Assembly: GCA_002299555.1 (NCBI GenBank)
Contig: DBOL01000057.1
Span: forward strand, 1 to 7,197
Direction: 5' to 3'
DNA from: Candidatus Aminicenantes bacterium UBA647
GTDB taxonomy: Bacteria; Acidobacteriota; Aminicenantia; UBA2199
Length of the DNA: 7,197 nt
In this document: one piece after another, positions 1 to 6,654 of the stretch
Layout: each line of letters starts with the position of its first letter
Position numbering within the stretch: position 1 is the first letter of the stretch
The notes under the pieces: model-generated
Told to the model about the DNA's origin: nothing
The model's database searches: none
The model's input: only the letters and a program-made list of their open reading frames with translations
Made by a program: the position numbers and the translations under genes

Positions 1-606
1 GGGGGAGCAGTCGATCAAAGGTCTGATATATATGCTCTTGGTGCCACTTTATACGAGCTTGTCACCGGGAAGCCTGTGTTTTCTGCCGACTCATCAGAAG
101 AAATACTTTATAAGCATGTAAATTCAGATCCTGAACAGATCGGCAGGGTCACTCCGGAAATATCAAAGCGCCTGAAATATATTATTACAAGGTGTCTTGA
201 AAAAACCCCTGATAAAAGGTTTCAGAATGCAAGTGAGATCACTGAAATACTATCCGGAAGGAAAAATGGCAAAAAATGTATTGCATTTGTCATCCTCTTA
301 ATTATATTAATTCCTATGATCGCTTTTCTTATCTACAAAAATACAACTGAATCCGGAACTGAGATCTCTGCCCATCACAAGTTCAACCCTTACGGTTTTC
401 TGACTATCACAGCCAGGCAGTTCGCCGTATTTTTTATTAACGGCAAAGATCACGGGGAAAATCCTATCTTTGAAAAAAAAATTCCTGTCGGGAAATATAT
501 TATCAGGGCTGTAAAGAAAGGATATACTACTGAAGAAAGGGTAATTATGATCGAAAACATGAAAAAATCAAATATAAGTTTTTCACTAAAAAGGGAGAAT
601 AAATGA
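1..606 (+). CDS. Ser/Thr protein kinase (Hanks type), C-terminal part, with TM segment and PEGA domain; 5' end outside window
   Basis: The reading frame is open from base 1 and encodes 201 residues before TGA, so the gene starts upstream. The GTG at 76 is an internal Val codon and not the start. The first residues (VDQRSDIYALGATLYELVTG) are kinase subdomain IX with its invariant Asp, and the Arg of TPDKRF near residue 73 is the subdomain XI Arg. The N-lobe, catalytic loop and activation loop are not in view, so catalytic competence cannot be judged. A hydrophobic stretch near residues 93-112 (CIAFVILLIILIPMIAFLIY) is one membrane span. After it, about residues 131-196 form a PEGA-like domain (GFLTITA, FFINGKDHGENP, IPVGKYIIRAVKKGY), predicted to lie outside the cytoplasm. 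PEGA domains are common C-terminal additions to bacterial kinases and are thought to bind envelope ligands. The stop overlaps the start of the channel gene by 4 bp, which suggests co-translation and a shared role at the membrane. Confidence 0.88.
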   Translation, partial: GGAVDQRSDIYALGATLYELVTGKPVFSADSSEEILYKHVNSDPEQIGRVTPEISKRLKYIITRCLEKTPDKRFQNASEITEILSGRKNGKKCIAFVILLIILIPMIAFLIYKNTTESGTEISAHHKFNPYGFLTITARQFAVFFINGKDHGENPIFEKKIPVGKYIIRAVKKGYTTEERVIMIENMKKSNISFSLKRENK

Positions 607-2294
607 AGCGAATACAGGTACTACTAATAACATTACTGATCGTTGTTATATCATTGCATGGAGATGAATTTACAGAAAAGATCGATGGATTTACAACTGA
701 ATTTGATGATCTGAAAGCCAAAGCAGCAACCCTGGATCAATTCGCACCCGAAAGTTTTCCGGGCTTCGAGGATCTTGAAAAAACTAACCAACTTGTTGAA
801 CAACTGGACTTTAATAACAGAAAATTCAAACTCCTTCTTGCGAAATACAACCTTGTTACAGACAATATATTTCCACTTTGCAGAGAATTTGCAAGTTCAT
901 CAAATAAAACAATAATACTTCAGATACTGGAGAAATTCACAGGATCAGGAGAAAACAACCTTAAGAGGATCCAGAGAAACCTGAATCATGTATTGCTTAA
1001 AGTCTCGAGGATCAAAAAAGAGATCGAGATGGTACAATTTAATAAGAAGAGCAAAGAGATCGCTAAAAGTATCGCAAACGCACCGGGGGCCTCCAACGAG
1101 AGGCTTCCTTTATCCGACATAATAGACCTTATGTCCAATGAACTGGAAGAGATCGAAAGCGACCTTTTGGAACAAACAGGTAAATTGGAGGAATTGGAAA
1201 AAGAGGAGAAACAGAGAAGCGATAAAATAGAGGAGAAAAATGCAGAAACAAAAACGCTGAAAGCTGAAGCTGCAAAGAGCCCGAATGCGATCGTGAGACT
1301 GATAGGCAGAACACTCGCGGGTGCAACCGAACTCAGAGTGAACGGACTCGAAATACCATTACTGAACACAACAAGAACAATGATATACCTCACCAATACA
1401 AAGATAAGTACACTTAAAGAGAGAGCTTTAAATATCAATGAAGAAACAATCGTTCTGAAAGAGAGAAAGAAAAAGGAACTCATTGAAAAGCTTCTAAAAG
1501 GGGTAATTGTGATATTTATCGCCATTTTCATAGTACTCTTTCTTACAAGAATATCGAGAGCGATAAGTAAAAAAACTCTTAAAAGGATTGAACAAAGCGG
1601 CAAGATCGATGCACACCGGAAGCAACGATACCATACATTATCTTCGGTCGTATTATCATTTGTAAAGATCGTACTCTGGATTTCTGCAGTGGTATGGGTG
1701 TTGGGAGTCCTTAACATAGATTACGGGCCCTTCCTTCTGGCTGCCGGTGGAATTTCACTTGCTATTGGTTTCGGGGCACAATCCCTTGTAAAAGATATAG
1801 TGACAGGATTCTTCCTCCTGATGGAAGAGCAGTTCGCGCTCGGAGATGTAGTGGAGATCAATGGCAAATCGGGAACGGTCGAAAAGATATCCCTCAGAAC
1901 CATCAAATTCAGGTCTCTCGACGGAACTCTTCACATCATTCCTAACGGAGAGATATCGATAGTTTCAAATTCCACACATCAATGGTCAAGAGCTGTAGTA
2001 AATATCGGAGTTTCCTACGATGTGGAAAGTTCAATTGTCATGAAAGCTCTCAGTTCAGTATGCGAATCAATGTACACTGATACGGAGTGGAAAAATAAGC
2101 TCCTTGACAAACCATTCCCTCAGGGAATTCTCTCATTCGGAGATTCTTCAGTGAATTACAGAATACTCGCAAAAACAGGAACCGGAGAGCAATGGGGTGT
2201 CGGAAGGGAATTCAACGTAAGGATACAGAAAGCATTCGATGAAAACAATATTGAAATACCTTACAATTACATCAATGTGATAAACGTTAAATAA
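603..2294 (+). CDS. MscS-family mechanosensitive ion channel with large N-terminal periplasmic coiled-coil domain
   Basis: A 563-residue membrane channel expected to open under membrane tension and release small solutes. Residues 1-20 look like a signal peptide (MKRIQVLLITLLIVVISLHG). Residues about 21-298 are hydrophilic and helical, with Lys/Glu-rich coiled-coil character near 175-225 and 280-298, and are probably periplasmic. Three spans follow, near 299-316, 345-370 and 375-405. The last is the pore helix, with the small-residue pattern AAGGISLAIGFGAQSLVKDI. The cytoplasmic MscS beta domain comes next (GDVVEINGKSGTVEKISLRT, then IPNGE at 446-450), and the alpha/beta end closes with FDENNIEIPY. 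E. coli MscS has only 286 residues; the extra length here is the N-terminal domain, as in MscK-like or YbdG-type larger homologs, though much shorter than MscK. The ATG lies 5 nt after an AGGGAG ribosome site (592-597) inside the kinase gene and overlaps the kinase stop as ATGA. The family call is firm; the gating stimulus and exact subfamily are unknown. Confidence 0.93.
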   Translation: MKRIQVLLITLLIVVISLHGDEFTEKIDGFTTEFDDLKAKAATLDQFAPESFPGFEDLEKTNQLVEQLDFNNRKFKLLLAKYNLVTDNIFPLCREFASSSNKTIILQILEKFTGSGENNLKRIQRNLNHVLLKVSRIKKEIEMVQFNKKSKEIAKSIANAPGASNERLPLSDIIDLMSNELEEIESDLLEQTGKLEELEKEEKQRSDKIEEKNAETKTLKAEAAKSPNAIVRLIGRTLAGATELRVNGLEIPLLNTTRTMIYLTNTKISTLKERALNINEETIVLKERKKKELIEKLLKGVIVIFIAIFIVLFLTRISRAISKKTLKRIEQSGKIDAHRKQRYHTLSSVVLSFVKIVLWISAVVWVLGVLNIDYGPFLLAAGGISLAIGFGAQSLVKDIVTGFFLLMEEQFALGDVVEINGKSGTVEKISLRTIKFRSLDGTLHIIPNGEISIVSNSTHQWSRAVVNIGVSYDVESSIVMKALSSVCESMYTDTEWKNKLLDKPFPQGILSFGDSSVNYRILAKTGTGEQWGVGREFNVRIQKAFDENNIEIPYNYINVINVK

Positions 2295-2367
2295 AAAGGA
2301 TAAAAATAAATTAAGAAGAAAAAATAATTTGTAATATGTTTAAAAATAAATTTTTTTAAAAAAACTA

Positions 2368-2396
2368 TTGATTCACACTTGAAAAAGTTATATTGT
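2368..2396 (+). promoter_or_regulatory. Possible sigma70-type promoter of the malic enzyme gene
   Basis: TTGATT (2368-2373) and TATTGT (2391-2396) are separated by 17 bp. Each matches four of the six consensus bases. An A/T-only stretch of A and T runs sits just upstream (about 2339-2364) and could act as an UP element. The site lies in the 136-bp gap between the channel gene and the malic enzyme gene and would leave a leader of roughly 28 nt. An AAGGAG ribosome site (2420-2425) sits 5 nt before the ATG at 2431. In such A/T-rich DNA chance matches are likely, so this call is tentative. Confidence 0.4.
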
Positions 2397-2430
2397 TAAA
2401 CTTAAAAATTTCTTGTTCTAAGGAGACACT

Positions 2431-3885
2431 ATGTCAAAAATAGACTTATCATTATCTAATCTGGATGTACTATTTCCTGATAATTTCAGTCAGGAACAGA
2501 TCGCTAAAGGGAAGACTCTTTTTCTGAAAGAACTGGCCTTTTCCACCCATAAGTTCTACGGTGGCAAGATCGCAACAATGCCTAAAGCCGGAGTTTACGG
2601 TTTTAACTGGTTCAATGTATGGTACACTCCGGGGGTTTCAAAAGTATCCACCACAATAAGAGATAACCATGAAACTTCGTACGACCTTTCCAACAGAGGA
2701 AACCTGGTTGCAGTAGTTTCAGATTCAACCAGAGTTCTTGGAGACGGAGATTGCTCTCCTTCGGGAGGATTGGGTGTTATGGAAGGTAAAGCCTTCCTTA
2801 TGAAATACCTGGCAGGTGTAGATGGAGTGGCGCTTTGTATAGATAGCTATAATGACAAGGGCGAACATGATCCGGACAAGATAATTGATTTTGTCAAAAT
2901 GGTTCAACCCAGTTTCGGTGCTATAAATCTTGAAGATATTTCACAACCTAATTGTTATAAGGTTCTGGATACACTGAGAGAAGAAGCAGATATCCCCGTG
3001 TGGCATGATGATGCCCAGGGAACAGGTTCAGTTACTCTTGCCGGTCTTATTAATGCTCTTAAAATTGCCGGCAAAGACATGAACAATGTAAAGATAGTTT
3101 TTTATGGAGCAGGTGCTTCCAATACAACTATCGCAAGACTGATCATTAAAGCAGGTGCAGATCCTGAAAAAATGATACTTTTTGATTCCAAATCCTCACT
3201 CCATACAGGTAGAGAAGATATTAAATCTGATGCAAGGTTCTACCGGAAATGGGAACTCTGTGAAAAGACAAATCCGAAAGGCATAACTGATATGGATACG
3301 GCAATGAAAGGTGCTGATGTTTTAATCGCACTTAGTAAACCAGGTCCGGATGTTATAAAACCAGAATGGATCAATGTGATGGCAGACAAATCTATTGTAT
3401 TTGTATGTGCTAACCCTGTTCCCGAAATATACCCTTATGCAGCAAAAGAAGCAGGGGCTTATATAGTCGCAACAGGAAGAGGAGACTTCCCTAATCAGGT
3501 AAATAATTCTCTCGGATTCCCCGGGATTCTCAAGGGATCATTGTTGGCAAGAGCAAAAAAAGTGACTGATGAAATGGCAATTGCAGCATCCTATTCAGTT
3601 GCAAAGTTTGCGGAAAAGAAAGGGCTCAGTCCTGATTATATTATGCCTACAATGGATGAGACGGAAGTGTTCGCACATGAAGCAGCTGATGTTGCGATGG
3701 AAGCTGTAAAGAACGGAGTAGCAAGATTAAAAGTTGACTGGCAGGGAGTTTATGATAAGACCCTCGCTGATATCGATGAAGCAAGAAGTTCAATGAAATT
3801 ACTTATGGATCAGGGATTCATAAAAGAGCCACCTAATGACATGCTGGAAGCAGCACTGAATACAGCAATAAACAGCGTAAAATAA
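2431..3885 (+). CDS. Malic enzyme (malate dehydrogenase, oxaloacetate-decarboxylating), probably NAD-dependent
   Basis: A 484-residue cytosolic enzyme expected to convert malate to pyruvate and CO2 with reduction of NAD(P). The N-terminal malic domain carries WYTPGVS (catalytic Tyr near 65), GNLVAVVSDSTRVLGDGD (90-107) and VMEGKAFLMKY, whose Lys120 matches the catalytic Lys of the family. Metal ligands are visible as Glu168-Asp169 (INLEDIS) and Asp194 (WHDDAQGTG). The NAD-binding domain follows, with GAGASNTTIA (226-235); the acidic Asp252 after the second strand (FDSKSS) leans toward NAD, but only as inference. CANPVPEI (326-333) and the GRGDFPNQVNNSLGFPGI stretch are typical malic enzyme signatures. 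At 484 residues it is longer than many short bacterial forms (about 380-440), with a helical tail after the core, and it lacks the phosphotransacetylase-like domain of MaeB. It has its own ribosome site and is followed by an intrinsic terminator, so it looks monocistronic. Confidence 0.95.
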   Translation: MSKIDLSLSNLDVLFPDNFSQEQIAKGKTLFLKELAFSTHKFYGGKIATMPKAGVYGFNWFNVWYTPGVSKVSTTIRDNHETSYDLSNRGNLVAVVSDSTRVLGDGDCSPSGGLGVMEGKAFLMKYLAGVDGVALCIDSYNDKGEHDPDKIIDFVKMVQPSFGAINLEDISQPNCYKVLDTLREEADIPVWHDDAQGTGSVTLAGLINALKIAGKDMNNVKIVFYGAGASNTTIARLIIKAGADPEKMILFDSKSSLHTGREDIKSDARFYRKWELCEKTNPKGITDMDTAMKGADVLIALSKPGPDVIKPEWINVMADKSIVFVCANPVPEIYPYAAKEAGAYIVATGRGDFPNQVNNSLGFPGILKGSLLARAKKVTDEMAIAASYSVAKFAEKKGLSPDYIMPTMDETEVFAHEAADVAMEAVKNGVARLKVDWQGVYDKTLADIDEARSSMKLLMDQGFIKEPPNDMLEAALNTAINSVK

Positions 3886-3891
3886 CAATGT

Positions 3892-3925
3892 CCGGCCCCT
3901 CTTTATGAGGGGCTGGAACTTTTTT
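3892..3925 (+). terminator. Rho-independent terminator after the malic enzyme gene
   Basis: A 10-bp G+C-rich stem (arms 3892-3901 and 3907-3916, with one G-T pair) closes a TTTAT loop. The spacer AAC and then six T residues (3920-3925) follow. It starts 6 bp after the malic enzyme stop and separates that gene from the rrf2-suf unit. The U run begins a few bases after the stem, which is slightly offset from ideal. Confidence 0.9.
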
Positions 3926-3948
3926 CCAATTTAATTTCAGCCCTTTTA

Positions 3949-3973
3949 ATAGTTGACAAATTTAGGCAACTAT
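3949..3973 (+). promoter_or_regulatory. IscR type 1-like operator upstream of the Rrf2-suf operon
   Basis: A near-perfect palindrome with half-sites ATAGTTGAC and GGCAACTAT around AAATTTA. A flanking T-A and A-T pair extends the perfect outer arms to 9 bp (TAATAGTTG 3947-3955, CAACTATTA 3967-3975). Against the published E. coli IscR type 1 consensus, as recalled (half-sites ATASYYGAC and GTCRRSTAT with a TRWWWYA centre), I count 23 of 25 positions compatible. The two mismatches are the first central base and the T in the right half. The site covers the -35 box and reaches the -10 region, as expected for repression. It sits directly before the gene for the Rrf2 protein itself, so autoregulation by the Fe-S-loaded form is the simplest reading. 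Confidence 0.75.
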
Positions 3974-3979
3974 TATAAT
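3953..3979 (+). promoter_or_regulatory. Sigma70-type promoter of the Rrf2-sufBCD operon
   Basis: A perfect TTGACA (3953-3958) is followed by a perfect TATAAT (3974-3979) with a 15-bp spacer. An alternative -10, TAATAT (3976-3981), gives the ideal 17-bp spacer at the cost of two mismatches. Either choice places the transcript start at about 3986-3989, at the ATG of the Rrf2 gene at 3988. The -35 box lies inside the IscR-type operator. Confidence 0.75.
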
Positions 3980-3987
3980 ATTACTGT

Positions 3988-4386
3988 ATGAACTTTACGA
4001 TCAAAACAGAATATGCTCTGCGGGCACTACATGAGGTCCTGGCCGGAGGCGGAAAACCTGTAAACCGCAAACAGATCTCTTCGAACCAGCGCATATCTGA
4101 ACATTTCCTCGAAAAGATCTGTCTGGACCTTAAGAAGAGCAATATTCTTGAGAGTAAAATGGGGCCGGGTGGAGGTTTCACAATCGCCAGAAAACCTGAG
4201 AATATCTCTTTCTGGGAGATCTACAAAGCAGTGGATCTTCAGAATGGAAATATAGGGCTTTGCTATCCGGGAATAAAAGGTAAGTGTGAACTTCATGACA
4301 ATTGTCAGATAAAAGATATCTGGGCAAGATTTAATCAGAAACTGGAGGAATCTATGAGTAATATAACGCTGGCAGACATAACCTGA
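3988..4386 (+). CDS. Rrf2/IscR-like Fe-S-sensing transcriptional regulator
   Basis: A 132-residue winged-helix regulator of the Rrf2 family. The start MNFTIKTEYALRAL aligns with the usual Rrf2 N-terminus, so the ATG at 3988 is right even though no Shine-Dalgarno precedes it. The recognition helix region (ISEHFLEKICLDLKK, 36-50) keeps the Glu (residue 42) that matches E. coli IscR Glu43, and the wing carries GPGGGF (59-64). Cys92, Cys100 and Cys106 (Cx7Cx5C) sit where IscR and NsrR bind a cluster. The position equivalent to the IscR ligand His107 is Lys109. The C-terminus (NITLADI) is typical. The gene heads the sufBCD cluster and has an IscR type 1-like box over its promoter, so I infer that it senses Fe-S status and controls this operon. 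NsrR-like NO sensing is a less likely alternative. sufB begins 12 bp after its stop. Confidence 0.92.
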   Translation: MNFTIKTEYALRALHEVLAGGGKPVNRKQISSNQRISEHFLEKICLDLKKSNILESKMGPGGGFTIARKPENISFWEIYKAVDLQNGNIGLCYPGIKGKCELHDNCQIKDIWARFNQKLEESMSNITLADIT

Positions 4387-4398
4387 TGGAAGAATAAA

Positions 4399-5871
4399 AT
4401 GGACCGGAATAAAATAGATAAAAAAGAAGAAGAGAGGAAACTCTTTGAAGAACTTGAAAATAGCGAATATAAATATGGATTTGAAACCAAAATCGACATG
4501 GATACTTTCGGAAAAGGCCTTAACGAAGATACAGTAAGACTTATCTCACAAAAAAAAAATGAACCTGATTTCCTTCTGGAATGGAGACTACGTGCTTTCC
4601 GTCATTGGCAAACAATGGAAATGCCGGACTGGGCTCATCTTAAAATAAATCCAATAGATTTCCAGGAGATCGTATATTATGCAGCACCTAAAAAAAAGAA
4701 AGAACTTACAAGCCTTGATGAAGTTGATGAAGAGATATTAGATACATTTAACCGGCTTGGGATTCCTCTTGACGAACAAAAAAAACTATCCGGGGTTGCA
4801 GTTGATGCAGTATTTGACTCAGTATCAGTTGCGACAACTTTCTCTGATAAACTTAAGGAACTCGGTGTGATATTTTGTTCCTTTTCTGAAGCTGTCAAAA
4901 CACATCCTGAACTTATAAAAAAATATCTGGGGAGCGTTGTCCCCTATCGTGACAATTTTTTCGCAACTCTTAATTCTGCAGTTTTCAGTGATGGTACTTT
5001 CTGCTATATCCCGAAAGGGGTGATCTGCCCGATGGACCTGTCTAGCTACTTCCGGATCAACACTGCCAATATTGGGCAATTTGAAAGAACACTTATAATT
5101 GCTGAAGAGAGAAGCTCCGTAAATTACCTTGAGGGGTGTACAGCTCCCATGAGAGATGAGAATCAACTGCATGCAGCAGTTGTTGAGCTGATCGCTCTCG
5201 ATGATGCAAAGATCAAATATTCCACTGTCCAAAACTGGTATCCCGGGGATAAGGAAGGAAAAGGCGGCATTTATAATTTTGTTACAAAACGGGGGATCTG
5301 CAAAGGTGATAATTCAAAAATATCATGGACCCAGGTAGAAACAGGATCTGCAATAACCTGGAAATATCCAAGTTGCATACTGAAGGGTGATAATTCTGTA
5401 GGTGAATTCTACTCGGTCGCTGTAACCAACAATTACCAGCAGGCTGATACCGGTACGAAAATGATCCACCTTGGGAAGAACACAAAAAGTACAATAATAT
5501 CGAAAGGGATCTCAGGAGGCCATAGTAATAATTCATACAGAGGGCTGGTAAGGATGACAAATAGTGCAAATAATTCAAGAAATTTTTCTCAATGCGACTC
5601 ACTCCTTTTGGGGGACAAATGCGGTGCACATACTTTCCCATACCTTGAGATTCACAAAAACAATAGTTCAAAAGTTGAACATGAAGCCACAACATCCAGA
5701 ATAGGAGAAAATCAATTGTTCTATCTTCAACAGAGAGGATTATCAATGGAGGATGCAGTATCGATGATAGTGAATGGATTCTGCAAGGAAGTTCTTAACG
5801 AACTGCCAATGGAATTTGCTGTTGAAGCACAGAAACTTCTTGATATAAGTCTCGAAGGGAGCGTAGGTTGA
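4399..5871 (+). CDS. sufB: Fe-S cluster assembly scaffold protein SufB
   Basis: A 490-residue soluble protein, close to the usual SufB length (E. coli about 495). With SufC and SufD it forms the SufBC2D complex, on which new Fe-S clusters are built. The N-terminal region has YKYGFET, GLNEDTVRLIS, KNEPDFLLEWRLRA and MPDWAHL. The beta-helix core includes YIPKGVICPMDLSSYFRIN (203-221) and LEGCTAP with Cys247, equivalent to the sulfur-accepting Cys254 of E. coli. The C-terminal part has QCDSLLLGDKCGAHTFPY and VEHEATTSRIG; Cys399 and Glu429 best match E. coli Cys405 and Glu434, which act with SufD His360 at the cluster site, though the Cys alignment is off by one residue. The end (EFAVEAQKLLDISLEGSVG) is canonical. 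A modest GGAAG site (4388-4392) precedes the ATG. A run of ten A residues (4550-4559) lies inside the gene. The identification is firm. Confidence 0.98.
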   Translation: MDRNKIDKKEEERKLFEELENSEYKYGFETKIDMDTFGKGLNEDTVRLISQKKNEPDFLLEWRLRAFRHWQTMEMPDWAHLKINPIDFQEIVYYAAPKKKKELTSLDEVDEEILDTFNRLGIPLDEQKKLSGVAVDAVFDSVSVATTFSDKLKELGVIFCSFSEAVKTHPELIKKYLGSVVPYRDNFFATLNSAVFSDGTFCYIPKGVICPMDLSSYFRINTANIGQFERTLIIAEERSSVNYLEGCTAPMRDENQLHAAVVELIALDDAKIKYSTVQNWYPGDKEGKGGIYNFVTKRGICKGDNSKISWTQVETGSAITWKYPSCILKGDNSVGEFYSVAVTNNYQQADTGTKMIHLGKNTKSTIISKGISGGHSNNSYRGLVRMTNSANNSRNFSQCDSLLLGDKCGAHTFPYLEIHKNNSSKVEHEATTSRIGENQLFYLQQRGLSMEDAVSMIVNGFCKEVLNELPMEFAVEAQKLLDISLEGSVG

Positions 5872-5873
5872 AT

Positions 5874-5878
5874 GGAGG
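5874..5878 (+). promoter_or_regulatory. Ribosome binding site that sets the sufC start
   Basis: GGAGG lies 8 nt before the ATG at 5887. It overlaps the earlier in-frame ATG at 5872, which has no usable ribosome site of its own. This places the sufC start at 5887. Confidence 0.8.
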
Positions 5879-5886
5879 ATACAAAT

Positions 5887-6654
5887 ATGTTGAAAATTGA
5901 ATGCTTGAATGTAGAAATAGATAACAAAAAGATCCTGAAGGGGATCAATCTCGAAGTTAACAAAGGCGAGATCCATGCAATAATGGGCCCAAACGGATCG
6001 GGGAAGAGTACACTAACCCAGACGATCGCAGGCAGAGAAGAGTACAGGGTCACATCAGGTTCCATTTCATATAAGGGCATGGACCTTATGAAGATGGATC
6101 CGGAAATAAGAGCACGAGAAGGAATATTTGCAGCTTTTCAATATCCGATAGAAATTCCTGGAGTTAACAATGCCTATTTTCTTAGAACAGCTCTGAATGC
6201 AATCCAGAAGCATAAAGGACTTGAAGATGTTGACCCCTTCAATTTTCTAAAACTCATTAAAAAAAAGATGAAAGAGATTGGTATGAATGAAGATATGCTT
6301 AAAAGATCAGTAAATGAGGGATTCTCCGGCGGAGAGAAAAAAAGGAACGAAATACTTCAGCTGTCAATACTTCAGCCTGATCTTGCGGTGCTTGATGAAA
6401 CAGATTCAGGTCTGGATATAGATGCACTTAAAATAGTTTCAGAGGGGGTTAACAAATTTCACGGCCCCGAAAAAAGTATAATTTTGATCACTCATTACCA
6501 GAGACTCCTTGACTATATTAAACCGGATTTCGTTCATGTACTCTCAAATGGCAGAATAATCAAATCAGGAGGGAGTGAGCTTGCTCTTGAACTCGAGGCG
6601 AAAGGTTATGACTGGTTGAACGATCTCTCTGAAATTGAAGGAGAATGCAAATGA
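5887..6654 (+). CDS. sufC: Fe-S cluster assembly ATPase SufC
   Basis: A 255-residue ABC-type ATPase that binds SufB and SufD and drives the conformational change needed for cluster assembly; it has no membrane segments. Visible motifs are Walker A GPNGSGKS (34-41, Lys40), the Q-loop Gln85 (FAAFQYP), the signature FSGGEKKR (146-153), Walker B LAVLDETDSGLD with Glu171, and the H-loop His203 (ITHYQR). With the start at 5887 these positions equal the E. coli SufC Lys40, Glu171 and His203. The alternative ATG at 5872 would add five residues (MEDTN), but GGAGG overlaps that codon and is well spaced for 5887; family members also begin with M-L-x-I. The spacing to the sufB stop is 15 bp, and the stop overlaps the sufD ATG (ATGA). 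The tail runs a few residues past the E. coli protein (248 residues). Confidence 0.97.
   Translation: MLKIECLNVEIDNKKILKGINLEVNKGEIHAIMGPNGSGKSTLTQTIAGREEYRVTSGSISYKGMDLMKMDPEIRAREGIFAAFQYPIEIPGVNNAYFLRTALNAIQKHKGLEDVDPFNFLKLIKKKMKEIGMNEDMLKRSVNEGFSGGEKKRNEILQLSILQPDLAVLDETDSGLDIDALKIVSEGVNKFHGPEKSIILITHYQRLLDYIKPDFVHVLSNGRIIKSGGSELALELEAKGYDWLNDLSEIEGECK
6638..6643 (+). promoter_or_regulatory. Ribosome binding site that sets the sufD start
   Basis: AAGGAG lies 7 nt before the ATG at 6651 but only 1 nt before the in-frame ATG at 6645. The 6651 start is therefore preferred, and it also gives the ATGA overlap with the sufC stop. Confidence 0.75.

Noticed and set aside
76..606. The kinase fragment as a separate 176-residue gene starting at GTG 76
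   Set aside because: The frame is open to base 1 and the upstream 25 codons encode conserved kinase subdomain IX, so GTG 76 is an internal codon of a gene cut by the window edge.
986..1717. A 243-codon open frame on the minus strand, opposite the MscS gene
   Set aside because: It lies wholly within a well-supported channel gene. Its Ser/Leu/Phe-rich translation is what the complement of Lys/Glu-rich coiled-coil codons gives, and no ribosome site or known domain was seen.
2339..2360. An A/T-only inverted repeat (TTTAAAAA, then TTTTTAAA) after the MscS gene, as a possible terminator
   Set aside because: The stem has no G-C pair and would be unstable, and such repeats arise by chance in A/T-rich spacers. 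No convincing terminator was found for the kinase-channel unit.
4825..5746. Minus-strand open frames of 135 and 154 codons opposite sufB
   Set aside because: sufB is strongly conserved in the forward frame across the whole stretch; the reverse translations show no recognisable domain and overlap conserved SufB motifs.
5872..5886. sufC starting at ATG 5872
   Set aside because: GGAGG overlaps this codon and is spaced for ATG 5887, and the family N-terminus and catalytic residue numbering fit the later start.
6645..6650. sufD starting at ATG 6645
   Set aside because: AAGGAG would be only 1 nt away; ATG 6651 has normal 7-nt spacing and the usual ATGA overlap.
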